Part shown: in pieces, positions 22,768 through 34,379 of the stretch | Layout of the letters: each line of letters begins with the position of its first letter | Position numbering within the stretch: the first letter of the stretch is position 1 | Assembly: GCA_025786725.1 (NCBI GenBank) | Contig: JAHLTZ010000001.1 | Span: 806,001 to 870,000, forward strand | Reading direction: 5' to 3' | Origin: Syncephalis fuscata | Taxonomy: Eukaryota; Zoopagomycota; Zoopagomycetes; Zoopagales; Piptocephalidaceae | DNA: 64,000 bases | Program-made: the position numbers and the translations under genes | Notes under the pieces: model-generated | Databases searched by the model: none | Told to the model about the DNA's origin: nothing | What the model saw: only the letters and a program-made list of their open reading frames with translations

Positions 22768-25123
22768 ATGCATTCAAGATTGCTAAAAACAGCAGGCCAA
22801 CGAGCTTACTGGGCCATAAGAGAACTCGATAGACCAAGAAGCTGTCTAACTGTACTGCGTCGGTGTTATGGACACGAAAGTGCATCTATACGTACACCAC
22901 CACCACCACCAACAACAACAACAACGACAACATCAACAGCGGAACGACTACGTATTAAAACTAAAATAGCAGCCATCGACGAGACGCGACCGTATGCTGC
23001 ACCGGAATTAAAAGACTTACACCAACGGCAACATACCTATCTACGTATTTCACTTACAGAGCGGTGTAATTTGCGCTGTACATACTGTATGCCTGCTGAA
23101 GGTGTACCCCTGACTTCTTCCGAGAAGTTGCTAACACCAGACGAGCTACAACGGCTGGCACGTCTGTTTGTCAGTGCAGGCGTTACTAAGATTCGCTTGA
23201 CGGGCGGTGAACCCACTGTACGCAAAGATATTATTGAAATAGTTGGTAAGTAGCTGTGTGCGCGTGATAAAGCACTTTTTATGAATGGTTAATAACAATT
23301 TATTAGAGGGATTGAATCAGCTACGTCCTCTGGGGCTTCAATCGATTGGTATGACAAGTAATGGTATTGCTCTTAAACGAAAACTGCCAGCATTGGTGGC
23401 CAACGGCTTGAATGTATTGAATGTTAGTCTTGATACACTTGATCCATTTAAATTTGAAATTATGACACGAAGACGAGGTATATGCAGCTATTGCACTAAC
23501 AGGGACATATAAATTAACCGGTTTATCAAACTGTATTTATCTAGGTATGGAACGTGTGCTTGAAAGCGTCGACGAAGCTATCAAAGTAGGCGTACCCAGA
23601 GTGAAAATGAACTGCGTTGTAGTAAGAGGAATCAATGACGCAGAAGTATTAGACTTTGTTGAATTGACTAAAAGCCAACCAATTGATATGCGATTTATTG
23701 AATATATGCCATTTGGAGGCAAGTAGATACAATAGTATAGGAAGAATAGATGATAACCGAGTATTTAATATTGTATCCATCTGTTGTTGATTATACACAT
23801 TTATAGGCAATCGATGGGAACAAAAGAAGCTGGTACCGTATCAGGAATTACTTGATATAATCCAGGAGAGACATGGATCGGTAGAGAAGCTAACCGATGA
23901 TCCTAATGATACGTCAAAGGTAAGATACTGTTTGAAATGATAAGAAAGCAAACTAATGGATCCTATTAGGCATTTCGTATTCCTGGCTATACTGGCCAAA
24001 TAGGATTTATCACTTCAATGTCCGATCATTTCTGTGGTACTTGTAATCGATTGCGTATTACAGCCGATGGTAACCTTAAGGTAGGTGATTATTAACATAA
24101 AGAAACAAGCAAAATACTGATACAATCATATTGTAGGTCTGCCTGTTTGGTAATGAAGAAGTCAGTCTAAGAGATAAAATGCGTCAAGGTGAATCGGACG
24201 AGCAGTTACTAGCATCTATCGGCGTAGGTGTGAAGCGTAAACGTGCACAACATGCTGGCATGGCCACGTTGGCCAAATCGGATAATCGTCCAATGATATT
24301 GATCGGTGGGTAGTTGCCATCTGAACAGGTGAGCATAGAATGGCTTGTAAGTGGCAGGGATTAATTAATAAAGACTGTATGATTAGATGGACAACATTAC
24401 TACAATAGTAACTCTTTATCATCAAGAACAAATATACAACAATCTTACTTGCCATCCACTGCACTATTTACTTCATTGTCATATAAAAAACTATTCGTAT
24501 CCCAGCAATTATTACCTGCACTACACTCTGTTCCATCTTATGCACCCACAACTACTCTTCGTTCATTTTCCACTACAGCATCCACTATGATGGCTGATGA
24601 TCAAGCAGAATCGAATGTCGATAAAGATGCATGGCCACAACAACATCTAACGCATATTGATCCTAATTCTGGCCGTGCGGCAATGGTCGATGTATCCGAC
24701 AAGCTAATTACTAAACGAACAGCACGTGCTAGTGCACGGGTTCATTTAGGAGCAACGGCATATCGTCTAGTCGCAGATAATACGAAAAATGCCAAGGGTG
24801 ATGTATTAGCGGTAGCGCAATTAGCAGGTATTCAAGCCGCTAAACGCACCGCCGATCTCATCCCACTTTGCCATCCTCTTCAACTATCGCATGTCAGTGT
24901 AGACCTAGCACTGGACCACGAGTGCCGACAAGTCAATATTATGGCCTCGGTAACATGTACGGGCAAAACAGGAGTAGAGATGGAGGCATTGACGGCGGCA
25001 TCAGTGGCGGCTCTTACGGTATTCGATATGTGCAAGGCAGCCGATAAAGCCATTCTAATCGATTCTATCCGAGTTATTGAAAAGAAAGGCGGTAAAAGTG
25101 GTCACTATCAAGCAACTGTCTAG
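22768..25123 (+). CDS. MOCS1: MOCS1: GTP 3',8-cyclase (MOCS1A) and cyclic pyranopterin phosphate synthase (MOCS1B)
   Basis: First two steps of molybdenum-cofactor synthesis. The MOCS1A part, exons 22768-23245, 23307-23477, 23545-23718, 23807-23919, 23970-24080 and 24137-24313, encodes 407 residues ending ILIGG-stop. It has the radical-SAM cluster [11 protein letters not shown], the SAM-binding [11 protein letters not shown] and the second cluster [15 protein letters not shown]. The intron after GGA-G at 23719-23806 is GC-AG. A mitochondrial-type Arg-rich N-terminus precedes a poly-Thr run. The MOCS1B (MoaC) part has [14 protein letters not shown], then [12 protein letters not shown] and [20 protein letters not shown]. 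Using an alternative donor at 24306 (GTGGGT) and the acceptor ending at 24386 removes GG and the stop, and gives one 650-residue MOCS1A-MOCS1B frame. Otherwise MOCS1B starts at ATG 24587. Animal MOCS1 has the same layout. Confidence 0.9.
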
Positions 25124-25265
25124 CAGTAGTAACATAATAAATAACAGATTAATGAATAATTGTAATATAATATTTATTTAGATTGTTACTTTTATTGATA
25201 AATGCAGTTTATTTATATGCCTATTTATAGTTTAATAAATAGTAATATAATCCATTGATTTACTA

Positions 25266-26320
25266 TTAGATTACAGAGGAGGCATAACCAGGAGCAAAGA
25301 ATTGAGCTCCATTTTCCAATAGACGATAGTGCAATAGTCTAGGATGGAATTTGGTCGATCGATCTGTCTCTACGCTCGCTGCACCTCTCATTAAGGTTAT
25401 TTGGCCATGTACATCGCGAGACACGCCACTTTCTAGTCCTTGAACAGCTAGTATGGTATGTGGCAGACGTGCAATAAGTTTCATGCACAGATCGTGTTCT
25501 GCATCTGCTTCAAAGGTAAGATCGTCATGTGCCAAAATAACCAAGTTAATTTGATGCTAATATAATAATAATAAGTACATAATTAAATAATTAAATAAAT
25601 ACAAGTGTTAATTAATATTGTGTCGAATAACTTACGGTATCACATAGACGACGCAGTATACGTGCAAATCCCACTACTATTTGTACTGGACATCCAGCAA
25701 ATAAAAGTGCCGTTAGATCATCGACAACCACTACAGTACGTGTGGTTAGTGTCGTTGTATCGTTACCATTTCCTGCACAGATGGTTTCACGCAATGAATC
25801 TACCACTGCCTGTAGCGATGCCTCCCAGTCAATCGTAGATGGATTGTCGTTAGATTGGGCCATCCAAGCAAAAGAGCGGGTAGGTGCAGTAGGTACTTTT
25901 GACAGTGCAGTGTCTGGACGAGATGTACTTGTATCATTGGCATTGATTGGCACTGTAAAGCGACTCAATAAATCCATAAAATAAAGCTGTCCTTTAGACT
26001 TGGCTGCTACTACATTAATGCCCTATATATTATATCGCGCGTATCCTTCTTAGCCTAGATTACTTTATTCTATACAGCGTAATTACCAATTTTTTACCGA
26101 TCGCTGCATAATGAGAAAATATCTGTCCCGTGCCCATGAATACCACCTGTGGACGCGATGCAGCTACAGTACTCGTAGAAGCACGTAGAAAAGCGGCTAC
26201 ATAGTGATGTAACAAGAAGTTGCCATCGGCTTCTAAACTATCGGTAATGAGGTGACATTCACCAACAGGTGGCAGCTCGTTATCACCGTATAATAAAGTC
26301 GATAGTGTGGTATATACCAT
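25266..26320 (-). CDS. ELP6: Elongator complex subunit Elp6
   Basis: RecA-like, catalytically inactive ATPase-fold subunit of the Elp4-Elp5-Elp6 ring, needed for wobble-uridine modification of tRNA. Exons on the minus strand: 26320-26087, 26022-25636, 25556-25266 (912 nt, 303 residues). Seen: HLITDSLEADGNFLLHHYVA at the N-terminus, then FLRAS and VVFMGTGQIFSHYAAIGKKL, GINVVAAKSKGQLYFMDLL after intron 1, then VVVVDDLTALLFAG (Walker B-like strand) and INLVILAHDDL after intron 2. No Walker A, as expected for the family. The C-terminus GQITLMRG and HYRLLENGAQFFAPGYA fit the last strands. Convergent with MOCS1, 142 bp apart. Assignment rests on the overall pattern rather than an invariant motif. 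Confidence 0.85.
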
Positions 26321-26604
26321 GGTAGAAGTGTAGAAAGATAAAATTTAATCAATTCATATTTTATTTATTTATTAATTAATTAATTAATGGTTCTAACTAC
26401 AACATTAACTATAACAAAGTAGTATTTACTAGTGTATATACAGTGTCTCTGAAATCTGATTTGATATAGATTCGGATTACTAGTCATTTTGCTCAAATCA
26501 TTACAAAAGTAGTAGACATTAAGGAGGGGAAAGTAAAGTAAAGTGGACGGCAACTTTTGGTTTTCTTCTTTTTACTGCTTGTTTATTAATACATTTCTAC
26601 CCAT

Positions 26605-27410
26605 ATGGATACACCTGTAGACGGCGGAGGAAGCGGATTTCGCGGACGTGGACGAGGTATGCCGCGAGGCCGTGGATTCACTCGCGGTTCATTTGGTCGA
26701 GGTGGAGGTGGTAGTGGTGGTAGCGGCAGTGCCGGTGGCGGTGGACCTGCTAGCTTTAATCCTGTTTATCCTAGTGGCGCTAATAGGTAATACAGTAAGC
26801 AGTTTATTGTTTGCAAGCTAATATGAACATCCATGACTAGTGTTGCTGGTGTTGGTAGCAGTGGAGGTGGACCAGGAGCATTTCCATCTCCTGGACGTCG
26901 ACCAGTCAATAATCCAGCCAGTATGGGCGGCCATGCCAGTCTTACTAGCATTACCGGGTAAATAACTATAGCTATAGCTATAGCTATATATACATAATGC
27001 TTTATCCATTATGTAGATATACTAACGACTTGATAAACTATTAATAGTATTGATATGGGAATGACAGCTAATATGCCATTTGCACCACCTGTACAAAGTA
27101 GCAGTAGCAGTGGACATCGATCAAGTAGTGCTAATGTATTTGAAGTAGGTATTTTTATTAATATTGTTTATTAAATACTATTACTGGATTAGTGGCCATG
27201 ACTAACACAAATATCTATACCTCACTTTCACGATAGACAACGCCAAGTCGATGGGAGTTGGAACAGCGCGCTAAAGTAACTGTATCGCATGCACATATCG
27301 CTTCACCGGGCACGTATTATCCTCGTGTCTCTCGTCATAACAATCCTATCATTCCTGGACTGCCACGTCCTAAAGAAGTCGTAAATGTAGTAAATCTTGG
27401 TGATGCATAG
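26605..27410 (+). CDS. Gly/Arg-rich (RGG) protein of unknown function
   Basis: Exons 26605-26786, 26841-26957, 27048-27144, 27237-27410 (570 nt, 189 residues). The first exon is almost all RGG/GRG and Gly-Ser repeats (GFRGRGRGMPRGRGFTRG), usual for RNA-binding or methylated nucleolar proteins. The middle is Ser/Pro/Gly-rich and the last exon has a better conserved-looking SRWELEQRAKVTVSHAH, then YYPRVSRHNNPIIPGLPRP. No folded domain recognised. Intron 2 contains a tandem AGCTAT repeat (26967-26985). Function unknown; an RNA-related role is inference from composition. Confidence 0.7.
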
Positions 27411-28036
27411 TCTTACATGAACCTATAATACAGACATTATCGCGTGTTTTCATCTCTATGACTCAGTATGTGTAGGCTATTACCGTATTGTCATTGGTGT
27501 ATGTATGTAAATGGATGTACACGTCAACAGTTGCCAAATGGACTAGCATAAACGTCACTCGGCTACATGTACCAATTGTAAACGGCACTTCTATTCGTTC
27601 CTTCACCCACCAATTTTCAATGATGCAAATATTGGTCCACTGCTGATACCCGCATAACACTTGTACCTTTCTTTCATTCTTTCACCTTCACTTCGTGTGT
27701 TTCATACTGCCGCTATTACTACCACGCTGTGCTTTCTTATTCATATCTACTATCCTTAGTAATAGTAATAGCTTTATTATTGCAACTGTTTGTTTATTGC
27801 GTCTATGCAGCAAACAGCCAGTTGAAGAAGAAGCGACGACTGTTTATTGTTTATAACTGTTGCTGCTGTTGCATACCATCTCTTTTGTGGCTGTTTGATT
27901 GTTTAGAGTGTTTGTAGCAATCAGATTAGCTGCATTGACCTGAGTGTGTATAGTATACGTATTGTATACATTGCTTGGCTTGCAAGTACGCAAACTAGCG
28001 AGAAAGAGTAGAATATATAGTAGACTAGTTTTACTT
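27411..28036. other. intergenic region RGG protein / CCDC6-like
   Basis: 626 bp with pyrimidine-rich stretches (TTCTTTCATTCTTTCACC) that probably belong to the promoter and leader of the downstream gene. No supported ORF. Confidence 0.45.
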
Positions 28037-29885
28037 ATGGAGTTTCCACACAAATTGCGTCGGCTTTCACGTCCGGAACCTTTGCCGGAAAGTACAGCTG
28101 ATTTGCAGCAATTAGTACAACAGCAATCGGCTGAAATTCAGCGACTTAACAATCGATTGGCACTGTTTTTACGTTCGCAAGCGGCAGCAACATCTACTAC
28201 AAACAGTGCAGGTAGTGCAGTTGCTGGGGCTGATGCCGCGACCCACGCCTCTATTGTAAGTGAATTTATGATAAAAAATAGAATGGCTACCAAGATAGCA
28301 CATGGCTTGACTAATACATGCAATACTCTCTTTATGTTTGCCCCATTAGCCGCAAGGTAAACGGGAAATCCTTGAGGATGTTGAGCGTGATACCAAATCG
28401 CTGAATCAATCACTTGCCTCGGATTTGGGTCAGGTGAGTGCTATTTAATAAACGAGTTGATGGCACTAGCTAAATAGTTGACGTTTATTGCGATGGGGTA
28501 GGCTCGTCGTACAAAGTTGGCACTTGAACAGGGTGATCCTGTATTAAAGGACGATTTGCGTTCATTGATACCCAGTTCGTCAGATGATCCTATTGTACTG
28601 AAACAGGCGCTAGAGGAGGCTGTTAGTGTGGGACAGACACAGCAGGACTGGATTAAGAAATTGCGCTTTGAGTTAGAGATGGAAAACGGACAGATTAATA
28701 TACTGCGTCATGAAAACCAGCGTCTGCGTCAACTTACAGTGGATTTGCAAGCATCGGCCGAGCAGGAGGAAGAATATATATCGAACACGTTGTTAAAGCG
28801 TATTTCGGCACTTAAGAAAGAGAAGGGAGAGTTGCTGCAGCAAGTGGAACAAGAGGAAGAATATCTTACAAATACATTACAGCGCAAATTAGAAAAAGTA
28901 AGCTAATTAGCATCAGCGTGTATAAATAGTATATTTAGTTTACACGTATAATGTGTATTTAGTTACAACAAGAAAAGATTGATTTGGAAAATGCACTGGA
29001 ACGTGAACAGGAGTTTGTTGTTAATAAATTACAGAAGCAATTGGACGGGCTAAGGATGCAGCAGTCATCGGGGCGTGATTCCACCTCGGGCAGTGCCAGT
29101 GCTACCAATATGAGTTCGCCGATTGGGTCTCCTACCATGTAAGTCATAACAGTTTATTCCATATACGCTGCTAAACAAACGTATTAATGATAGGCGTCAT
29201 CATCGACGTCCATCCCACTCGGAGTACTTGAGTTCGCAGCAAACGGTTACAGAATTGTTGAAGGCCGAAGTCAATGGTGCACGCATAAAAATATCTGAAT
29301 TGGAAAAGGATTGTAAGTAATATTTATGGCAATAGCATTAACTAACAGTATTACCAGTAATTACATTACATAATCAAACGGGTGCTTATCGCAAGGAGCT
29401 TATTGAATTACGTCGAAGGACTGGATTACCCGTGGAAGATCTAGTGGCCGATGAAAGGTTAGATTGTTTATAGATTAGTCGAAATAAAGGCTTATATGTG
29501 TATGATTTTTGTTACTATTTTAGACTAAATACTGTACGCCATCCTATTATTTCTAGACAGGTAGGTGAATTTATTAATTCGATATGTATGCTATTAACAC
29601 AGTATTAATACAGAGATCCACCTCCAGTGTCAGTGGTAATCGATCGGAACCTACACCGATGGATACACCACGCGCTCGATCTGGTTCCAGTACGAGTGGC
29701 AGCAGTATTCATAACGAGCCACGATTTTCACAAAGTGTACCCGATCTGGGTCAGCCTACGCTTCGAGCAAATGGTAAGTCATGAATGATGCCACTACATA
29801 GAAATAAGAAAACGAACACGCTTTATTATTAGCCTCGCCGTCATCTATTAGTAAACGACGAAGTATAGGCTATGATGCGCGTTAA
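28037..29885 (+). CDS. CCDC6-like coiled-coil protein
   Basis: Long coiled-coil protein of the CCDC6 family, whose human member is a cytosolic/nuclear scaffold fused to RET in tumours. Exons include 28037-28257, then PQGKREILEDVERD after an intron, then 28502 onward. The hallmark repeated E-E-Y-x-x-N-x-L blocks are clear: EQEEEYISNTLLKRISALKKE, then EQEEEYLTNTLQRKLEK, then EREQEFVVNKLQKQL. A later helix TVTELLKAEVNGARIKISELEKD and a Ser/Arg-rich tail with PTPMDTPRARSGS follow. It ends RRSIGYDAR-stop; its TAA (29883-29885) overlaps the stop codon of the convergent gene. Other short introns are GT-AG. Cellular role in fungi unknown. Confidence 0.8.
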
Positions 29886-30898
29886 TTATCGAGTATAACT
29901 TGGACGGGATAGCGCTTACGCACGGAATTAAAGCAATGGATACGTCGTCCTTGCTATCAGACGCAGCGAATATGTTTTAAACTAATGATAAAAATAATGG
30001 TTGCGTCCTACTTACTTTAACCGCTTGAATGAAATCATGTTTGGAGATTCGTGCTTCAGTTAATTCGCCTCGAGCCAGTAGTTCGGCGCGAAATGTACCC
30101 GGCAATAAATCTAAGAGTTATAGAATTGTTATAATTATTTCATAGTGTTATTACCGCTATGTATACCTTGATGTATAGCGGTGGGTGTCAACCATCGTAT
30201 TTGACCATCCGGTAATAGATCCTCAACGGCAATATTAGCAATGGTTGTTTCAGTAATGTCACCGCTATTATTCCATAATATAACGTCAAAAGGAGAGTTT
30301 TGATCATTGGGATTGACGCCTAATGATGTGACCAGCTATTTACAAATACGACAACTATTACAATAGTATAATTACCATGCCGTTGACGTGCTTCGTTATA
30401 TATATCTCGATTAGTTGTTTTATGAGAGAGAAATGATGTATCTTGAGTATTGATTGGTTGGCTATCCAGTACAACTATAGGTAAAGGTGCTACATTACGT
30501 ATTAATGACACATTAGTTGTTTTTATACGTGATTGTAGCTACCATCATTATCATCATCATTGTGTTGAGTAGCAGTAAATGGCGATACTTCAATTGATAC
30601 GTGACCATCTCTACTCCATAGTAAACGAATCTATAAATATTAATTGTTATTAAGATAGCAGACGCATAATATATCTTTATTACTCGAGCAGTTTGTGCGT
30701 TTGCCTGTTCTTTTATCGTTTCATCTAGCTGTTGGCGTAGCTTGTCGATATTAGTTTAATAGTAAAATGGGCTGGATATCTACTATTAAAATAGTCGATA
30801 GAATCATATAATCGCTGTAAGTGTTGATCCAATAGTAAAATACCATGTTCTGGTTCATAGAGCATGGTTTCCAATAAGGAAAAGTTGTACTCTTTCAT
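29882..30898 (-). CDS. aminodeoxychorismate lyase-like PLP enzyme (class IV)
   Basis: PLP fold-type IV enzyme, closest in pattern to fungal 4-amino-4-deoxychorismate lyase (Abz2), which makes p-aminobenzoate for folate. Seen: FSLLETMLYEPEHGILLLDQHLQRL at the N-terminus, RIRLLWSRDGHVSIEVSPF, then PLPIVVLDSQPINTQDTSFL with SHKTTNRDIYNEAR, which carries the HKTTNR lysine motif. Next come FDVILWNNSGDITETTIANI and GLLPGT-type FRAELLARGELTEA, and the end CFNSVRK. Introns are GT-AG. One is easily missed: a GTAGCT donor in the Asn/Asp run near 30543, with its acceptor near 30494. One base seems missing near 30755 (between HFTIKL and IDKLRQQL). Exact substrate is not certain: branched-chain or D-amino-acid transaminase relatives share the fold. 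Confidence 0.75.
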
Positions 30899-31319
30899 GG
30901 TGGATTGATAAATGATAAATAAAGGAGAAAGAAGTAAAGTGTTTAATTTATAATTATTGATTGATAGAATCTATGGTATTCTAGCTATAAAAGTCATATA
31001 TCAGCGCAATAATTATCTGTTTTCTACTTTAGTTTATGCATCGATAAATATACACGTCAAACTAGTCAAGTTGCTTACTGGTAGTGTCTTTGCACCTTGA
31101 ATGAGCCGAATTCACCGCTATGTTAGCATATTTATGGAATAGAATTGCTTACAGCGTTTATGCAACCATAGTTTAAATAAAAGAATGACACAAATTCCGT
31201 AGGCAGCAAGTATAAAAGTTTAAAGTTCAATTGTTTACGATTTATACTGTAGTTAGAGATGTGACAGTAGTAAAACTACGTGATTATTGGTAATTTTTTT
31301 CATTTCGTCTTTTTTTACA
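30899..31319. promoter_or_regulatory. divergent promoter, ADC-lyase-like / Zwilch
   Basis: 421 bp between two divergent starts. AT-rich with a T-rich stretch (TTTTTTTCATTTCGTC) next to the Zwilch ATG. No other feature seen. Confidence 0.4.
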
Positions 31320-34300
31320 ATGAATTTTAAAAACACATTCATACAAGCTAGAAAGGAATGCCAACCACCTAATGTAAGAATAACATAGTAAATTATTATA
31401 GGGCATAGTAATGAGCAATATTATACATATACATGTGTATATAACACTTTAGTTATGTGGTATTGACTTGGATGCAGATACGCGTCTTTGGTATTTACCA
31501 TCAGAGGTCAAACATCCATTCCGCGATATCATCGGTGAGGCGTCCTTTTATTTACTAGAATGCAATGTTGGGCCGGTCAGTATGAATATAATGGGCACTA
31601 TAGTTGATGTTGATACTGTATCAATAGAGTAAAATAGCCCTTTTACCCGTTGAATGTTTATTGATTGATACACCATCAACAGCAGCAATAGTAACACCAG
31701 AATGCATAGCTAATGATGACAGTAAAAAGTCTAATGCAGGTTATTAATACTAAACATAACAAATTTTATTCTAATTAGTTTGGACAATAGAATACACAAC
31801 AGTGGCTATGGCCAAATAATATGAATTCATTCTGCCCACTTAAATATCAACATGCCCGGTAAGAGTGGTGCAGTTTATCTACACTATTTAGTATTAAATA
31901 CCAATAGACGCTATTTATCGTGTATTTCAGAAGCAGGTGTATTAAAGGAGACAGAAGAAATAAGCGCGCTATTTGTCTATTGTACAACAGCAGACATGAC
32001 TGATAGGATGTTATTGGGTATACATCATATTGAAAATAAAGGTTAGTCAGTAGTTTTATATTTCTGCGTATTTTTAATAGTTTAATAAACAAATGACAAT
32101 TTATTTATATAGGATTTGAGCGTAAAATAGATCAAATTACACGACAAGGTAATAATAGCAAATATAATTATGGAAATATGGTCATTTATTTTAACGTGTA
32201 GGACAAATGACCAGTAAAGAAGCATTAAAATCAATAGTGACCCTGATGGATAGTGAAAAACAGTCAGTAGGTAGAATGATAATAAATACAATAGCGTAAT
32301 TATATGTCAATATAGTTGATGTTTTCTGGTACTTTTGATATTGTGCCTCCCACCTCGGTAAATAATAACAATAATAACAATACCACCATTTCTACTAGTG
32401 CAACTAATGAGCTATCTATTGGTAATAATATAGCACTCTAGTAGTTATATCACACTGAAAGCCACTTGGCCCAATACATACAAAAATATTGTTGATACAT
32501 ATAAACATATTGAAGATACTACTGACACTGACGATGGCAATACTACACATTCTAAACATTGGCTATGGCCTAGTTATACCCAATGTGAATTACTAGTGCT
32601 AGTAAGAAGTAAATAGCCATATGTAACTAATAGCTAATCAAACCATTAGACAATACAAATGGCGTCTTGTTCAGTCGATTCCGAGGAGAATGATGTACTT
32701 TCAGTGCTATCTAATCAATTAAATCGATGCATTGAATGGTGTACATCGATAAAAGCAAACGCTGGGATGTGGCAGTGTTCCACTAATTCATCTGACACAG
32801 TGCCGTTCACGCAACGTGTTGAGCAATTTTTATTGTCCTATGCTCGTCGCGATTCATCTGCCATCGCCGATATCATCTATCAATCGTGTAACTTTTCTAC
32901 ACCTATTACAAATGCATCAATCAAATTACGGGAACTCGACTTTACAGAGCAGTTATGGCAACTATGTCAAATGGCCAATGACCAAGAAGAAATAGCCGAT
33001 GCTATTTATGCCGTCTTAGAAGAAGTAAGATCTGGTCGAGTCCAACCGACGGTAAGCTTTTACATAATATCGACATTGTTATTAATACTAGTACTAACTT
33101 TATTATAATAGATTCATCATTATAATCGTACAACATTGGCCAACCTGATACGTGATGCACGTCGCCTAAATACTATGGTTGATGCCGTTAAGCGAAGACA
33201 GCAGCTTGAGACTATTACCCTTGAAGCAGAACAATGTGTATCATCTCCGTTAAGCTGTATCACTGCCGTGGGTTTAGTTAAATTGCAACAGGATTATATT
33301 TATTATTTATCCGGAGCTGGTAAGTTACCTATCGTTTAATTACTTGACATGTGTACCAAAGGAGCTATTCACAAGCCTTTACTCACACGTAAAATAGACG
33401 GCGAATTAGTTAGTCCATCAAGTTTAGTAAGTGTATCGATAGTATTTTATTAGTGCAGCCTCTATTTTACATTAACATCATAATATCTCATTCTATATTT
33501 TATGCACTGATCTGCAATGTATAGGAATCACTATTTGGCCCATCGTTGTTATCTAACAGCCAAGCTCTTTTGACCCGACTTCAAGTAGCGCATCGTATCA
33601 TGGCGTTAGTTGAAATGCTCCGTATGCATTTACCATTGCTGTCGCGCGATACACTACGCCTACTGATACATGGTCTGTTCACACGTGTAGCGCATGAAAT
33701 GGCCTGCATTGGGCGTAAAGGTACATCCAGGAACGACGATAAGTCTGCAGCACCGATAGCCATTCCCGTCATTGATTGGACCACAGTTACACTATGCTGT
33801 CGGCTGGCCATTCCCCGTCTATCAAGTACGGCTAAAGCATTGATTCGCCGTTTATCAGCCATTGGGTAAGCGCTAATAGAGGACAACAGGTGGTGCATGT
33901 GTGTGGTGAGTGAATGAATGCATGCATGTAATGCCGATAAAAGACACTTTGGACTCTTTGCCAATGAATTAACGTTTAAACTCCGTGTATAGATGTCCAC
34001 CCACGCGGTACGCATTCAACCGGTTACATTGGATGAATATATTCAATTACCGCCACGTTTATCAAATAGTGGAGAAGCAGTGGCAGCAGCTACCGCACCA
34101 ATAACAACCCATGATATACTGCTGTTATTGAATAGTCAACAGCATTACCTGTCAGACACATTATTACCATCTATACCAGATGTCATGTCGTCAAGTGACA
34201 CCATGGCTACTTTAACTATACAGCAACAACAACAACAGCCACATCAGGCCTGCTCGCCGTCACTAAATGACAGTACCACAGTCGTCTCATATCCAGCCTC

Positions 34301-34379
34301 GTCTAGGAACGACAAAGACAATGCATCCCCATCAACTTTGTCACATAGCGTAATACTTGTCACTCAGACAATCCTTTAA
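31320..34379 (+). CDS. ZWILCH: Zwilch, RZZ kinetochore complex subunit
   Basis: Zwilch forms the Rod-Zw10-Zwilch complex, which brings dynein and Mad1/Mad2 to kinetochores. Many short exons. Matches to animal Zwilch run in order: LNINMPGKSGAVYLHYLVLN (animal LKINLP region), then the ATWPNTYK block, then (after an intron at about 32590-32647) LNRCIEWCTS, then LRELDFTEQLWQLC (animal SDLDFAEQLWCKM), EEVRSGRVQPTIHHYN (LQRGDIQPWLHSGS), and SCITAVGLVKLQQDYIYYL ([20 protein letters not shown]). Next come RLQVAHRIMALVEMLRMHLP and, in the last exon, LDEYIQLPPRL. The C-terminal extension is Ser/Gln-rich. An intron from 31577 (GTCAGT) to about 31628 keeps the N-terminal frame. The stretch 31780-31850 could not be put in one frame, so the model there is incomplete. 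Well-supported fungal Zwilch genes are uncommon. Confidence 0.8.

Noticed and set aside
26041-26050. GTATCCTTCT in ELP6 intron 1
   Set aside because: It is on the strand opposite to the gene; the ELP6 intron has ordinary GT-AG ends.
30494-30543. Frame break in the aminodeoxychorismate-lyase-like gene near the Asn/Asp run
   Set aside because: It is explained by an ordinary intron with a GTAGCT donor and GTAG acceptor, so it was not counted among the single-base breaks.
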